A stretch of DNA of 64,000 nt from Arsenicicoccus sp. oral taxon 190 (lineage in GTDB: Bacteria > Actinomycetota > Actinomycetes > Actinomycetales > Dermatophilaceae). The DNA is taken from the NCBI RefSeq assembly GCF_001189535.1, contig NZ_CP012070.1, forward strand, positions 1,550,001-1,614,000. Reading direction: 5' to 3'. The notes beneath the pieces are model-generated. The model ran no database searches and was not told the DNA's origin. It was given only the letters and a program-made list of their open reading frames with translations. Made by a program: the position numbers and the translations under genes. Positions within the stretch are counted from its first letter, which is position 1; every line of letters begins with the position of its first letter. Below, one piece after another: positions 44,276-51,305 of the stretch.

Positions 44276-45154
44276 TCAGCGGATGGCGAGGCCGACCGTG
44301 AGCAGCGCGCCGTAGGTCAGCGCCACTAGACCGGTGGCGGCGAGCACCGCGACCAGCTCCTTGCCGGTCGCACCGGTGAGCACGGCGCGGACGGGTCGGA
44401 TCGCGGGCGCGAGCCCCAGCAGCGCGAGCAGGGCCCACAGGTGGCCGGCCCAGGCGGCGACCCCGGTGCAGATCGCCGGGACGGCCACGAGCAGGGCGAC
44501 GTAGAACCAGCGCGTGCTGCGGTCGCCGAGACGCACGGCGAGGGTCCGCTTGCCGGCCACCTCGTCCCCGGCGCGGTCGCGCAGGTTGTTGGCGACGAGG
44601 ACGGCCGTGATGATCGAGCCGATGCCGACGGCGCCCGCCCAGGTCCCGGCATCGACCGTCTTGACCTGGGTGTAGGTCGTGCACACGGTGGCCACGAGCC
44701 CGAAGAACACGAAGACGAAGACCTCGCCGAGGCCCGCGTAGCCGTAGGGCCGCCTGCCGCCGGTGTAGAACCACGCCGCCAGGACCGCCGCCGCGCCGAG
44801 CAGCAGCAGCCAGGTCACCCCCGACAGGCCCATCAGGGCGAGCCCGGCGAGGCAGGCGAGGCCGAAGCAGGCGAAGGCGGCGTACTTGACCAGCAGGGGT
44901 GGGGCGAGGCGCTGGCCCACGAGCCGCACCGGTCCCACCCGCTCGGCGTCGGTGCCGCGGATCCCGTCGCTGTAGTCGTTGGCGTAGTTGACGCCGATCT
45001 GCAGGAAGAGCGCGACGAGCAGGGCCAGCAGCGCGAGGGCGGCGTCCCAGTGGCCGAGCCCCGCGGCGGATCCGGTGCCGACGGCGACGGGAGCGAGGGC
45101 TGCGGGCAGGGTGCGCGGGCGAGCGCCCTCGACCCACTGGGAGAACGTGGCCAT
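44276..45154 (-). CDS. menA: 1,4-dihydroxy-2-naphthoate polyprenyltransferase
   Basis: MenA attaches the polyprenyl tail to dihydroxynaphthoate at the membrane to give demethylmenaquinone. The 292-residue protein has the Asp-rich prenyl diphosphate motifs NYANDYSDGIRGTDAER and NNLRDRAGDEVAGKRTLAVRLG and about nine hydrophobic spans. The ATG at 45154 starts MATFSQWVEGARPRTLPA, the typical N-terminus; GAGAGAA precedes it. Confidence 0.94.
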   Translation of the reverse strand: MATFSQWVEGARPRTLPAALAPVAVGTGSAAGLGHWDAALALLALLVALFLQIGVNYANDYSDGIRGTDAERVGPVRLVGQRLAPPLLVKYAAFACFGLACLAGLALMGLSGVTWLLLLGAAAVLAAWFYTGGRRPYGYAGLGEVFVFVFFGLVATVCTTYTQVKTVDAGTWAGAVGIGSIITAVLVANNLRDRAGDEVAGKRTLAVRLGDRSTRWFYVALLVAVPAICTGVAAWAGHLWALLALLGLAPAIRPVRAVLTGATGKELVAVLAATGLVALTYGALLTVGLAIR

Positions 45155-45304
45155 GGGAGCATTCTCTCGTGATCGAGACACTCGACGGGTCACGGCGCGC
45201 GGCGCGGGTCCGCCCGAACGGGTGGAGTCCCTGTCCCGGTAGGCCGTCGAGGGGACCCTCGGCCTCGGGAACGCGCAGGTCGGACATATCGTCGGATCCG
45301 TGTC

Positions 45305-45325
45305 GACCGGCCGTGGTGGCCGGTC
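45305..45325 (+). promoter_or_regulatory. Perfect eight-base palindrome upstream of the SPFH gene
   Basis: GACCGGCC-GTGGT-GGCCGGTC lies 36 bases before the ATG at 45362 in the divergent spacer between menA and the SPFH gene. It could be an operator or a 5' leader hairpin; no clear -10 box was resolved with it. Confidence 0.45.
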
Positions 45326-45361
45326 CCGTCGCGTCGTCGGTGACGCAGACGGTGCGGTCCC

Positions 45362-46582
45362 ATGGCCACGTTCGTGCTCGGCATCCTCCTCCTCGCGCTG
45401 GGCATCGGCTTGCTCGTCGCCGCCCATCGTCGGCACGCCAGAGGTGGTGCGGTGGCGGGCCGGTCGACCGGCCGGGCGACGGAGCGGGCGTCCGGCCCGG
45501 GGGGAGACCCGGTAGCCGGTGCGCCTGGGGTCGGCGCAGAGCCGGCGGGTTCCTCACCCGCCGAGGTCAACCGCTGGGAGGCGGCGGCCCGTGCGCAGCG
45601 GCGCCGGGCGCCCCTGGACGTGCCCCGGGTGGCGCCGGGCTGGCTGCTCCCGGTCGTGGGCTGGGCGCTGACCGGGCTGGGTGCGCTGTGCCGCTTCCTG
45701 TCGACGCTCTACACCCGGGACGTCGGGGAGGCGATCGTGCAGCGCACCCCGGGCGGGACCGTCGCGAGCGTCGACACCACCCCGGGCTTCTCGATGAAGG
45801 CGCCGTGGAACGACATCGTGCGGTATGACGTGCGCAACCAGGTCATCACGATGGCGGGGGAGCAGGGGGCGACGGACGGGCCGGCGATCAACGCCCAGAC
45901 GACGGACAACGCGACCGCCGCGATCGACATCACGGTGCGCTACTCGATCGTCCCGGCCAAGGTGGGGGAGATCTACTCGGCCTACCGCACCCAGGAGGGG
46001 CTGGTCAGCCGGGCCCTGGACGTCGACGTGCGCTCGATCGTCCGCGACGTGCCGGTGCACTACACGGCCGGCGAGCTGCGGCAGCGACGCGCCCAGGTGT
46101 CCGCGGACATCGCCAAGGAGCTGCAGCAGCGGTGGGACCGGCTCGGGGTGACCGTCGACTCGGTGGACCTGCGGGACATCCGTTACCCGCAGGAGATCGA
46201 GCAGTCGTTGGCAGCGGTCCAGACGGCGCGCTCGCGGGTCGAGTCCGCGCGCGCCGAGCTGGAGTCGGCCAAGATCAACGCCGAGAAGGTAAAGACCGAG
46301 GCGCAGGCGCAGTCCGACTCGGACCAGATCATCCGCTGCGGCGCCATGTCGACCACGGTCAAGGAGATGATCGCCGGCAAGGAGGTCAACTCGGTCAAGG
46401 TCGTCCCGGTCCCGCCCGCCCAGTGCCAGAACCGCCTCAACGAGCAGGTCCTCACCAGCAAGTACATCGACATGCTCAAGGAGGCGGCGGGCAAGGGCAA
46501 CACGGTGTATGTCGTGCCTCCCAACCAGTCGTCGCTGCTGCAGCTCCCGGCCCCGGCGGCCCAGCCGACGCCCAAGCCCTGA
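45362..46582 (+). CDS. SPFH/prohibitin-domain membrane protein
   Basis: The 406-residue protein has two N-terminal hydrophobic regions (residues about 3-22 and 92-110) and an SPFH/Band 7 domain. Recognisable parts are IVQRTPGGTVASVDTTPGFSMKAPWNDIVRYDVRNQVI, ITVRYSIVPAKVGEIYSAY, and a helix RSRVESARAELESAKINAEKVKTEAQAQSDSD. A low-complexity Gly/Ala-rich stretch separates the spans. It probably forms large membrane assemblies like prohibitins or HflK/C. There is no NfeD partner in view. Confidence 0.82.
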   Translation: MATFVLGILLLALGIGLLVAAHRRHARGGAVAGRSTGRATERASGPGGDPVAGAPGVGAEPAGSSPAEVNRWEAAARAQRRRAPLDVPRVAPGWLLPVVGWALTGLGALCRFLSTLYTRDVGEAIVQRTPGGTVASVDTTPGFSMKAPWNDIVRYDVRNQVITMAGEQGATDGPAINAQTTDNATAAIDITVRYSIVPAKVGEIYSAYRTQEGLVSRALDVDVRSIVRDVPVHYTAGELRQRRAQVSADIAKELQQRWDRLGVTVDSVDLRDIRYPQEIEQSLAAVQTARSRVESARAELESAKINAEKVKTEAQAQSDSDQIIRCGAMSTTVKEMIAGKEVNSVKVVPVPPAQCQNRLNEQVLTSKYIDMLKEAAGKGNTVYVVPPNQSSLLQLPAPAAQPTPKP

Positions 46583-46612
46583 GAGGCCGAGGGCGCCTGT
46601 CGAGCACTCTGC

Positions 46613-46641
46613 ATCCCAACCTGGGATTCCTGGTCTATGGT
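46613..46641 (+). promoter_or_regulatory. MazE/MazF-like module promoter and operator
   Basis: ATCCCA-ACC-TGGGAT (46613-46627) is a perfect inverted repeat upstream of TATGGT (46636-46641), which ends six bases before the antitoxin ATG at 46648. The palindrome covers the -35 area, as expected for autoregulation by the antitoxin-toxin complex. Confidence 0.5.
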
Positions 46642-46647
46642 GGAACC

Positions 46648-46881
46648 ATGACGACGCAGATCGCTGTCCGGCTCCCCGACGAGGTCGTGGGTTTCCTTGA
46701 CCGCAGCGTGGCGGCGGGGCTTGTCTCCAGTCGTGCCGCGCTCGTCACACAAGCCGTGGAGCGGGAGATGCGTCGTCAAGCGGCGCTGGCCGACGTGGAC
46801 GTCCTGCGTAAGCAGGGGCCTGCCGACGACCTGGATGGCCTCGTGGCGTGGACGGTGGGTCACGCCAGCCTCGAGGGCTGA
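46648..46881 (+). CDS. Ribbon-helix-helix antitoxin (MazE-like)
   Basis: The 77-residue protein starts MTTQIAVRLPDEVVGFLDR, a ribbon-helix-helix DNA-binding domain, and ends in an acidic region (DDLDGLVAWTVG) suited to bind a toxin. The toxin gene follows after only three bases. This arrangement is like the MazE9-type pairs of M. tuberculosis. Confidence 0.8.
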   Translation: MTTQIAVRLPDEVVGFLDRSVAAGLVSSRAALVTQAVEREMRRQAALADVDVLRKQGPADDLDGLVAWTVGHASLEG

Positions 46882-46884
46882 CCT

Positions 46885-47202
46885 GTGCGCGAGATCTGCC
46901 TGGCGCGCCTGGACAAGACCAGGCCCGTACTCGTCCTGACTCGAGAGGGGGCGCGCGCCGCCATGACCAAGGTCACCGTCGCCCCCATCACCTCCACGGT
47001 CAAAGGGCTCTCCAGCGAGGTCCCTCTCGGCCCCCGCAACGGGTTGGACCACGGCTGTGCTGCAGCGTTGGACAACACAGTCACCGTCCCGACCTCGACG
47101 CTCGGCCGGACGATCGGTTACCTCTACGGAGACCAGGAGAGGGCGCTCGCCGAGGCTGTCGTCCTGGCCTTCGACCTGGACCTGGCGCTCCTCGGCGAGT
47201 GA
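46885..47202 (+). CDS. MazF-like endoribonuclease toxin
   Basis: The 105-residue protein has the PemK/MazF fold: EICLARLDKTRPVLVLTREGA at the start, VTVAPITSTVKGLSSEVPLG in the middle (the conserved Thr in VAPITST), and a closing helix ALAEAVVLAFDLDLALL. MazF enzymes cut mRNA at short sequences when the antitoxin is degraded. The catalytic Arg in KTRPV and Thr are present, so it looks active. The start is GTG 46885. Confidence 0.87.
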   Translation: MREICLARLDKTRPVLVLTREGARAAMTKVTVAPITSTVKGLSSEVPLGPRNGLDHGCAAALDNTVTVPTSTLGRTIGYLYGDQERALAEAVVLAFDLDLALLGE

Positions 47203-47205
47203 GCC

Positions 47206-48351
47206 TCAGGGCCCGAGGAGGTGGCGCGCGGCGGTCCGGTCCGGCTTGCCCGGGCCTTTGAGCGGTATGGCGTCCGCGCCGGCCGCCACCCGGGGCAGCG
47301 CGTGGGCCGCGAGGTGAGGGCGCAGACTCTCGCGCAACCGGTCGAGGTCCCAGCCGGTGTCGGCCCCCGCGCCGCCTGCTCCCACCAGGAGCGCCCCGAC
47401 GACCTGCCCCCACTCGGGGTCGGGGACGCCGACAACGACGCACTCACGGACCTCGGGGACGTGCGTCAGGATCGCGTCCTCCACGACGCGCGGCGCGACC
47501 TTGAGCCCGCCGGTGAGGATGACGTCGTCGGCGCGCCCGAGCACGGTGAGCGCGCCGTCGTCGGCGAGCGCGCCGAGGTCGTCGGTCCGGAACCAACGCA
47601 CCCCGTCCTCCGTCACGAACTGCCGTGCGGTCAGGCCTGGCTCGCCGAGGTAGCCGTCGGCCACCATCGCGCCACCGAGCACGATGCGCCCCTCGTCGAG
47701 GCGCACCCGGGCGCAGGACAGGGGCCGCCCGTCATATACGCAGCCCCCGGAGGTCTCGCTCATCCCATAGGTGCGCACGATCGTCAGGCCCGCGGCGCGG
47801 GCCCGCTCGTGCACCGGGCCCGGGAGCGCAGCCCCGCCCACGAGGATCGCATCGTATGCCGCCGCGGCCGCCGTCCCCCGGGGTGAGGCCAGGAGCCGCA
47901 CCAGCTGGGTTGGCACGAGCGACGTGTAGTGCCGCACCCCCGGCGAGAGCCGTGCCGCGGCGTCGGCGAAACCGTCTGCGCTGAAAGGTCCGTCGTCGAG
48001 CGCGACGGGGGAGTGGCCGGCGAGCAGTGATCGCGCGAGGACCTGCAGCCCGGCGATGTGCGTGGGTGGCAGGGCCAGCATCCACTGACCGTGGCCACCG
48101 AGGTGCTCGGCCGTGGCCTCCCCCGACGCCCGGACTGCCGCGGCCGACAGGACGGCCAGCTTGGGCGCGCCGGTGGAGCCCGACGTGCCGACGACGACCG
48201 CGGTGCCCTCCGGCGCCGGCGCGGACGGATCCGGTGGCGCCCCGCCCGGGCATACCGCCGGTCCGCGCCCATCGAGCGCCCGCTCGAGCGGAGCCAGGTC
48301 ACGCACCGCGTCGCGCATCGAGGCCGAGCCAGGCCAGGGGGTCGTCGTCAT
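47206..48351 (-). CDS. menE: o-Succinylbenzoate-CoA ligase
   Basis: MenE activates o-succinylbenzoate with CoA in menaquinone synthesis. The 381-residue protein is of the short actinobacterial form: P-loop VVGTSGSTGAPKLAV, YGMSETSGGCVYDG, the Asp in WFRTDDLG, GRADDVILTGGLKV and the acylation Lys in GPGKPDRTA. The start is ATG 48351 because a TATGGT -10 box on the minus strand (48364 to 48359) ends seven bases before it. It ends three bases from the MazF-like gene, so the two transcripts converge. Confidence 0.88.
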   Translation of the reverse strand: MTTTPWPGSASMRDAVRDLAPLERALDGRGPAVCPGGAPPDPSAPAPEGTAVVVGTSGSTGAPKLAVLSAAAVRASGEATAEHLGGHGQWMLALPPTHIAGLQVLARSLLAGHSPVALDDGPFSADGFADAAARLSPGVRHYTSLVPTQLVRLLASPRGTAAAAAYDAILVGGAALPGPVHERARAAGLTIVRTYGMSETSGGCVYDGRPLSCARVRLDEGRIVLGGAMVADGYLGEPGLTARQFVTEDGVRWFRTDDLGALADDGALTVLGRADDVILTGGLKVAPRVVEDAILTHVPEVRECVVVGVPDPEWGQVVGALLVGAGGAGADTGWDLDRLRESLRPHLAAHALPRVAAGADAIPLKGPGKPDRTAARHLLGP

Positions 48352-48358
48352 ACGGCTG

Positions 48359-48434
48359 ACCATAGTCCGGGCCACCGACAGGCCCTCCTGTGCAGGTCCA
48401 TGGGGTATATGTGCATGTGTAGGCTGTGTGCATG
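48359..48434. promoter_or_regulatory. Divergent promoters of menE and the VapB-like antitoxin
   Basis: On the minus strand TATGGT (48364 to 48359) serves menE. On the plus strand TAGGCT (48420-48425) ends six bases before ATG 48432. The direct repeat TGTGCATG occurs at 48410-48417 and 48427-48434, flanking the plus-strand -10 box, and may be the antitoxin operator. Confidence 0.45.
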
Positions 48435-48701
48435 TCCCTGCTCGAACGCCGCCTGCAGATCCTGCTCGACCAGGACCGCTACGACCGGGTCGCGCGCGCG
48501 GCCGAGGAGTCCGGCCAGAGCGTCGGTGCAGCGATCCGGCACGCCATCGACGTGGCCTATCCGCAGGTCGACGTCCGAGCGCAGGAGGCGCTGAGATGGC
48601 TCCTCGATCGCACGGCTGAGCCGCGCGACGAGCCTGCGTTCGACGTGGGGGAGTTCAAGCGGGAGCTGGACGACGAGCTGCTGAGGAAGGCCCCCCGGTG
48701 A
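48432..48701 (+). CDS. Antitoxin of a VapBC-like module
   Basis: The 89-residue protein starts MSLLERRLQILLDQDRYDRV, with a helix-turn pattern like ribbon-helix-helix antitoxins (AAEESGQSVGAAIRHAIDVAY), and ends in an acidic/basic tail EFKRELDDELLRK for toxin binding. The leaderless -10 box favours this ATG over one at 48426. Its stop overlaps the toxin start by four bases. Confidence 0.75.
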   Translation: MSLLERRLQILLDQDRYDRVARAAEESGQSVGAAIRHAIDVAYPQVDVRAQEALRWLLDRTAEPRDEPAFDVGEFKRELDDELLRKAPR

Positions 48702-49114
48702 GGGCCCTGTTCGCCGACTCCGCCACCTTCCTGCTGGCCCTGGGCGGGGCGCACCCGGCCCAGGAGCAGTGCCGCGAGCTGCTGGCTGCGGCTCACGCTG
48801 GCCGCATCCGCCTGCACGTCTCCGTGGAGGGGCTGCAGGAGGTGACCTTCCACCGGCTGCGGCGGACCTCGCGCGAGTCCGCCCTCGCCGAGGCGCGCGC
48901 TCTTGGCCTGGCCTGCGTCGTGCACGCGTTCGACGAGGCGGTGTGGGCCGAGGCGACGCGGCTGATGGAGAGATCACCCGTCCGCGGGCGGGACGCCGTG
49001 AACGCCGCGACCGCCTTGCTGGCCGGGTTCGAGGAGATCGTCTCGCCGGACGTGGACTTCGACGGCATCCCGGGGCTGCGGCGGATCGACCCCGCCGACT
49101 GGTCCCTGTCCTGA
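48698..49114 (+). CDS. PIN-domain toxin (VapC-like)
   Basis: The 138-residue protein is PIN-like: an early Asp in LFADSATFLLAL, a conserved Glu in VSVEGLQEV, a middle Asp in VRGRDAVNAATALLAG, and a late Asp in IVSPDVDFD. These four acidic residues fit the metal site of VapC ribonucleases, which cut tRNA or rRNA. The GTG start overlaps the antitoxin gene. It lies downstream of menE in an accessory stretch. Confidence 0.8.
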   Translation: MRALFADSATFLLALGGAHPAQEQCRELLAAAHAGRIRLHVSVEGLQEVTFHRLRRTSRESALAEARALGLACVVHAFDEAVWAEATRLMERSPVRGRDAVNAATALLAGFEEIVSPDVDFDGIPGLRRIDPADWSLS

Positions 49115-49231
49115 CGGGGGGGCGGGACGGGAGCGGCATGCGGACCTGACCGATGACGAAAGGGACGCACAGGCGCGGCAGGAGCGGTTGCGTGCCAACC
49201 GGGGGTCTACCTCGGCAGATGCGGCGCTACC

Positions 49232-49237
49232 TAGACT
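49232..49237 (+). promoter_or_regulatory. -10 box for the small membrane protein gene
   Basis: TAGACT ends six bases before the ATG at 49244; no ribosome binding site lies between them. Confidence 0.45.
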
Positions 49238-49243
49238 CGGCGC

Positions 49244-49618
49244 ATGAGCGTGTGGCTGGCGTGGACCGCATCAGGGGTGAGCCTCGTGACGGTCATCGGT
49301 CACGTTTTCGTGGGTGGTCCCCAGGTCGTCAAGCCGCTGCTGGCATCGGCCGAGCTGCCTGAGCAGACGAGAGGGATGGCGTACTTCTGCTGGCATGTCA
49401 CGACTGTGGTCGTGCTCGCGTTGAGCGCGGGGTTCGCCCTTGCGGCTCTCGACCCTCGCCACTCGGACCTAGCTTGGTTCCTCTCGGTCGTGAGCGCCCT
49501 GGTGTGGATGGTCAGCCTCGGCGTCACCGTGGTCGGAGGGTTGCCGCTTCGACGCAACCCGGCAGTCTTCTTGTTCGGTCTGATCGCCCTGCTGGGCGCA
49601 GCCTCGCAGACTCTGTGA
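49244..49618 (+). CDS. Four-span membrane protein, unknown function
   Basis: The 124-residue protein has four hydrophobic spans at about residues 3-24, 47-67, 75-98 and 107-122, with short loops and no charged active-site motif. A span-2 His pair region (FCWHVTTVVVL) is the only polar feature in the membrane. I do not recognise a family. The leaderless promoter and the clean topology support a real gene. Neighbouring sequence to 50.4 kb has less extreme codon bias and is partly decayed, so it may be foreign. Confidence 0.7.
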   Translation: MSVWLAWTASGVSLVTVIGHVFVGGPQVVKPLLASAELPEQTRGMAYFCWHVTTVVVLALSAGFALAALDPRHSDLAWFLSVVSALVWMVSLGVTVVGGLPLRRNPAVFLFGLIALLGAASQTL

Positions 49619-49940
49619 CCCCCTGCGCCGCGGGCAGTCTCGTATGCCGGGGCCGCTGAGGACTCGTCGGACCTCGCAGAGGTGGTGGCTCGCGTCGTGT
49701 GCGGCGTTGCGGGCGGTGTCCAAAGCCGCGCTCACGTCGCAGGTGGCCGAACAGCGACGTTCCCCACGGCTCCGCCGAGCCCTGATGATGCCGGTGGTCG
49801 ACGCGACGTGCGTAGCGGGGCATGACAGGGCCGTCAGGGCAGCTGCCGTGAGCAGCATGCAAAGGCGGAATGTGCAGTTGTGTCAAGACGAAGAGGCCGA
49901 CGCTGCCTGTCTACCTCGTTGGACACATCTAGCCCGGCGA
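49619..49940. other. Gene-poor accessory stretch
   Basis: I see no gene I trust here. Both strands have open frames, but they are Arg/Ser/Pro-rich, show no domain, and lack ribosome binding sites. Local composition is less G/C-rich than the surroundings. It probably contains the eroded upstream part of the toxin remnant that follows. Confidence 0.5.
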
Positions 49941-49941
49941 G

Positions 49942-50052
49942 GTGCGCCGCACGGTCCCCCTCGAGGCCGGGCGACAAGTCCACTCAGGGCGCCGACATCA
50001 GCAAGGCCAAGTCCTTGGCCGCCGAGATCCGAGAGGAACAGCAATGGCCGTG
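49942..50052 (+). pseudogene. Remnant of a HigB/HI1419-type toxin gene
   Basis: Just upstream of and overlapping the antitoxin gene, one frame (49970-50052) reads GDKSTQGADISKAKSLAAE, then IREEQQ and a TGA at 50050-50052. That matches the C-terminal end of RelE/ParE-fold toxins of the HI1419/HigB type, which close with GGDKSTQ-x-x-DI. A different frame just upstream encodes VRRTVPLEAG, compatible with the preceding strand, so a frameshift lies near 49969. No intact toxin start or body is visible further upstream. Confidence 0.6.
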
Positions 50053-50340
50053 ACGATCAACCTCTGGGATGCCAGCGCCTACCTTGAGACGACCGAGGAC
50101 ATGCTGGCCTACCTCGATGAGGCGGCTCGCAGCGGCGACCCGGCTCTCCTGCAGGCGGCCCTCGGAGACATCGCCAAGGCCAAGGGTATGGCCGAGGTCG
50201 CCAGCAGCGCCGGCGTCGGCCGAGAGTCGCTGTACAAGTCGCTCAGCACCACGGGTAACCCGTCCTTCCAGACCACCGCTAAGGTCATTGACGCACTCGG
50301 CGGCCAGCTCAGCGTTACCCCCAAGACGCCGGCCGCCTAG
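50044..50340 (+). CDS. HigA-like antitoxin (HI1420 family), apparently orphan
   Basis: The 98-residue protein matches the addiction-module antidote family typified by HI1420: YLETTEDMLAYLDEAARSGDPALLQAALGDIAKAKGMAEVASSAGVGRESLYKSL, with a helix-turn-helix at about residues 53-80 and TTAKVIDALGGQLSVTP at the end. The normal partner is encoded just upstream. Here only a remnant of it remains, so the antitoxin may persist as a free regulator or as an anti-addiction factor. Confidence 0.85.
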   Translation: MAVTINLWDASAYLETTEDMLAYLDEAARSGDPALLQAALGDIAKAKGMAEVASSAGVGRESLYKSLSTTGNPSFQTTAKVIDALGGQLSVTPKTPAA

Positions 50341-50367
50341 GAGTGCGTGGGCGCCTGACGACCAGGT

Positions 50368-50433
50368 CATTGGTCACCAATGGAGACTTCATGGCCTTCA
50401 TGAACGATCAAAATCTCGATTGGTGACCAATCG
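50368..50433 (+). promoter_or_regulatory. Twin perfect palindromic operators upstream of the SDR gene
   Basis: CATTGGT-C-ACCAATG (50368-50382) and CGATTGGT-G-ACCAATCG (50417-50433) are perfect inverted repeats with the same core ATTGGT-N-ACCAAT. Their centres (50375 and 50425) are exactly 50 bases apart, close to five helical turns. The second ends three bases before a CAAGAT -10 box (50436-50441). The core resembles operators of GntR/FadR-type or similar dimeric repressors. Confidence 0.75.
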
Positions 50434-50448
50434 GGCAAGATGGCAGGC

Positions 50449-51207
50449 ATGACCGACGCGATCACCACCCGTCCCCTGGCCGTCGTCACCGGAGCCTCCA
50501 GCGGCATCGGCGAGGCCACCGCCCGCCGCCTCGCCCAGGAGGGTTTCGAGGTGATCTGCGCGGCTCGCCGCACCGAGCGGATCGAGCAGCTGGCCCGGGA
50601 GATCGACGGCCGCGCCGTCACCTGCGACGTGTCCAGCGAGGAGGACGTGCAGCGCCTCGCCGCAGAGGTGGGCGACCGCCTCGACGTCCTCGTCAACAAC
50701 GCCGGCGGCGCTCTCGGCACCGAGCGGATCGCCGACGCCGTCGTCGACAAGTGGCGACAGATGTACGACTCCAACGTCATCGGCGCCCTGCAGGTCACCA
50801 AGGCCCTGCTGCCGGCCCTCACCCAGGTCAAGGGCGGCATGGTCGTCGTCGTCTCGTCGATCGCGGGCCTCGGGGTCTACGAAGGCGGCGCGGGATACTG
50901 CGCCGCCAAGCACGCCGAGACCGTCATCGCGGAGACGCTGCGGCTGGAGGCCGTCGAGGACGGCATCCGGGTCTGCGAGATCGACCCCGGCCTGGTGCAC
51001 ACCGAGGAGTTCTCGCTGGTGCGCCTCGGCGGTGACCAGGCGGCGGCCGACAAGGTCTACGAGGGGGTCGCCGAGCCGCTCGTGGCCGAGGACGTCGCGG
51101 ACGCGATCGCGTATGTCGCGACCCGCCCCGCCCACGTCAACATCGACCGTCTCGTGATCAAGCCGCAGGCCCAGGCCGCGCCGCACAAGCTGATCCGCCG
51201 CGGCTGA
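50449..51207 (+). CDS. Short-chain dehydrogenase/reductase
   Basis: The 252-residue classical SDR has the cofactor loop VVTGASSGIGEATA, NNAGGALG, the catalytic Ser in VVVSSIAGLG and Y-x-x-x-K in GYCAAKHAE. The CAAR at the first acidic position and the family resemblance to YdfG-type serine/3-hydroxy acid dehydrogenases favour NADP. ATG 50449 is chosen because CAAGAT ends seven bases before it; ATG 50440 overlaps that box. Expression should be under the twin operators upstream; no obvious cognate regulator is encoded next to it. Confidence 0.88.
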   Translation: MTDAITTRPLAVVTGASSGIGEATARRLAQEGFEVICAARRTERIEQLAREIDGRAVTCDVSSEEDVQRLAAEVGDRLDVLVNNAGGALGTERIADAVVDKWRQMYDSNVIGALQVTKALLPALTQVKGGMVVVVSSIAGLGVYEGGAGYCAAKHAETVIAETLRLEAVEDGIRVCEIDPGLVHTEEFSLVRLGGDQAAADKVYEGVAEPLVAEDVADAIAYVATRPAHVNIDRLVIKPQAQAAPHKLIRRG

Positions 51208-51292
51208 CCCCCGCGGCTGACCCCACCACGGCTGACCCCGCATGGCGGAGGCCGCGCAGCCGGGCGGCCTCGCCAGGCGGCGGGCGGTCCGG

Positions 51293-51298
51293 CATACT
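51293..51298 (+). promoter_or_regulatory. -10 box for the Nramp-like gene
   Basis: CATACT ends seven bases before the ATG at 51306, giving a leaderless transcript. It overlaps one copy of the GGCATAC word. The preceding spacer has three near-copies of GCGGCTGACCCC. Confidence 0.4.
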
Positions 51299-51305
51299 CC
51301 CGCGC

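Noticed and set aside
49644..50087. Open frame of 147 codons on the plus strand between the membrane protein gene and the antitoxin
   Set aside because: It has no ribosome binding site and no domain, and it runs in a different frame from the recognisable toxin remnant.
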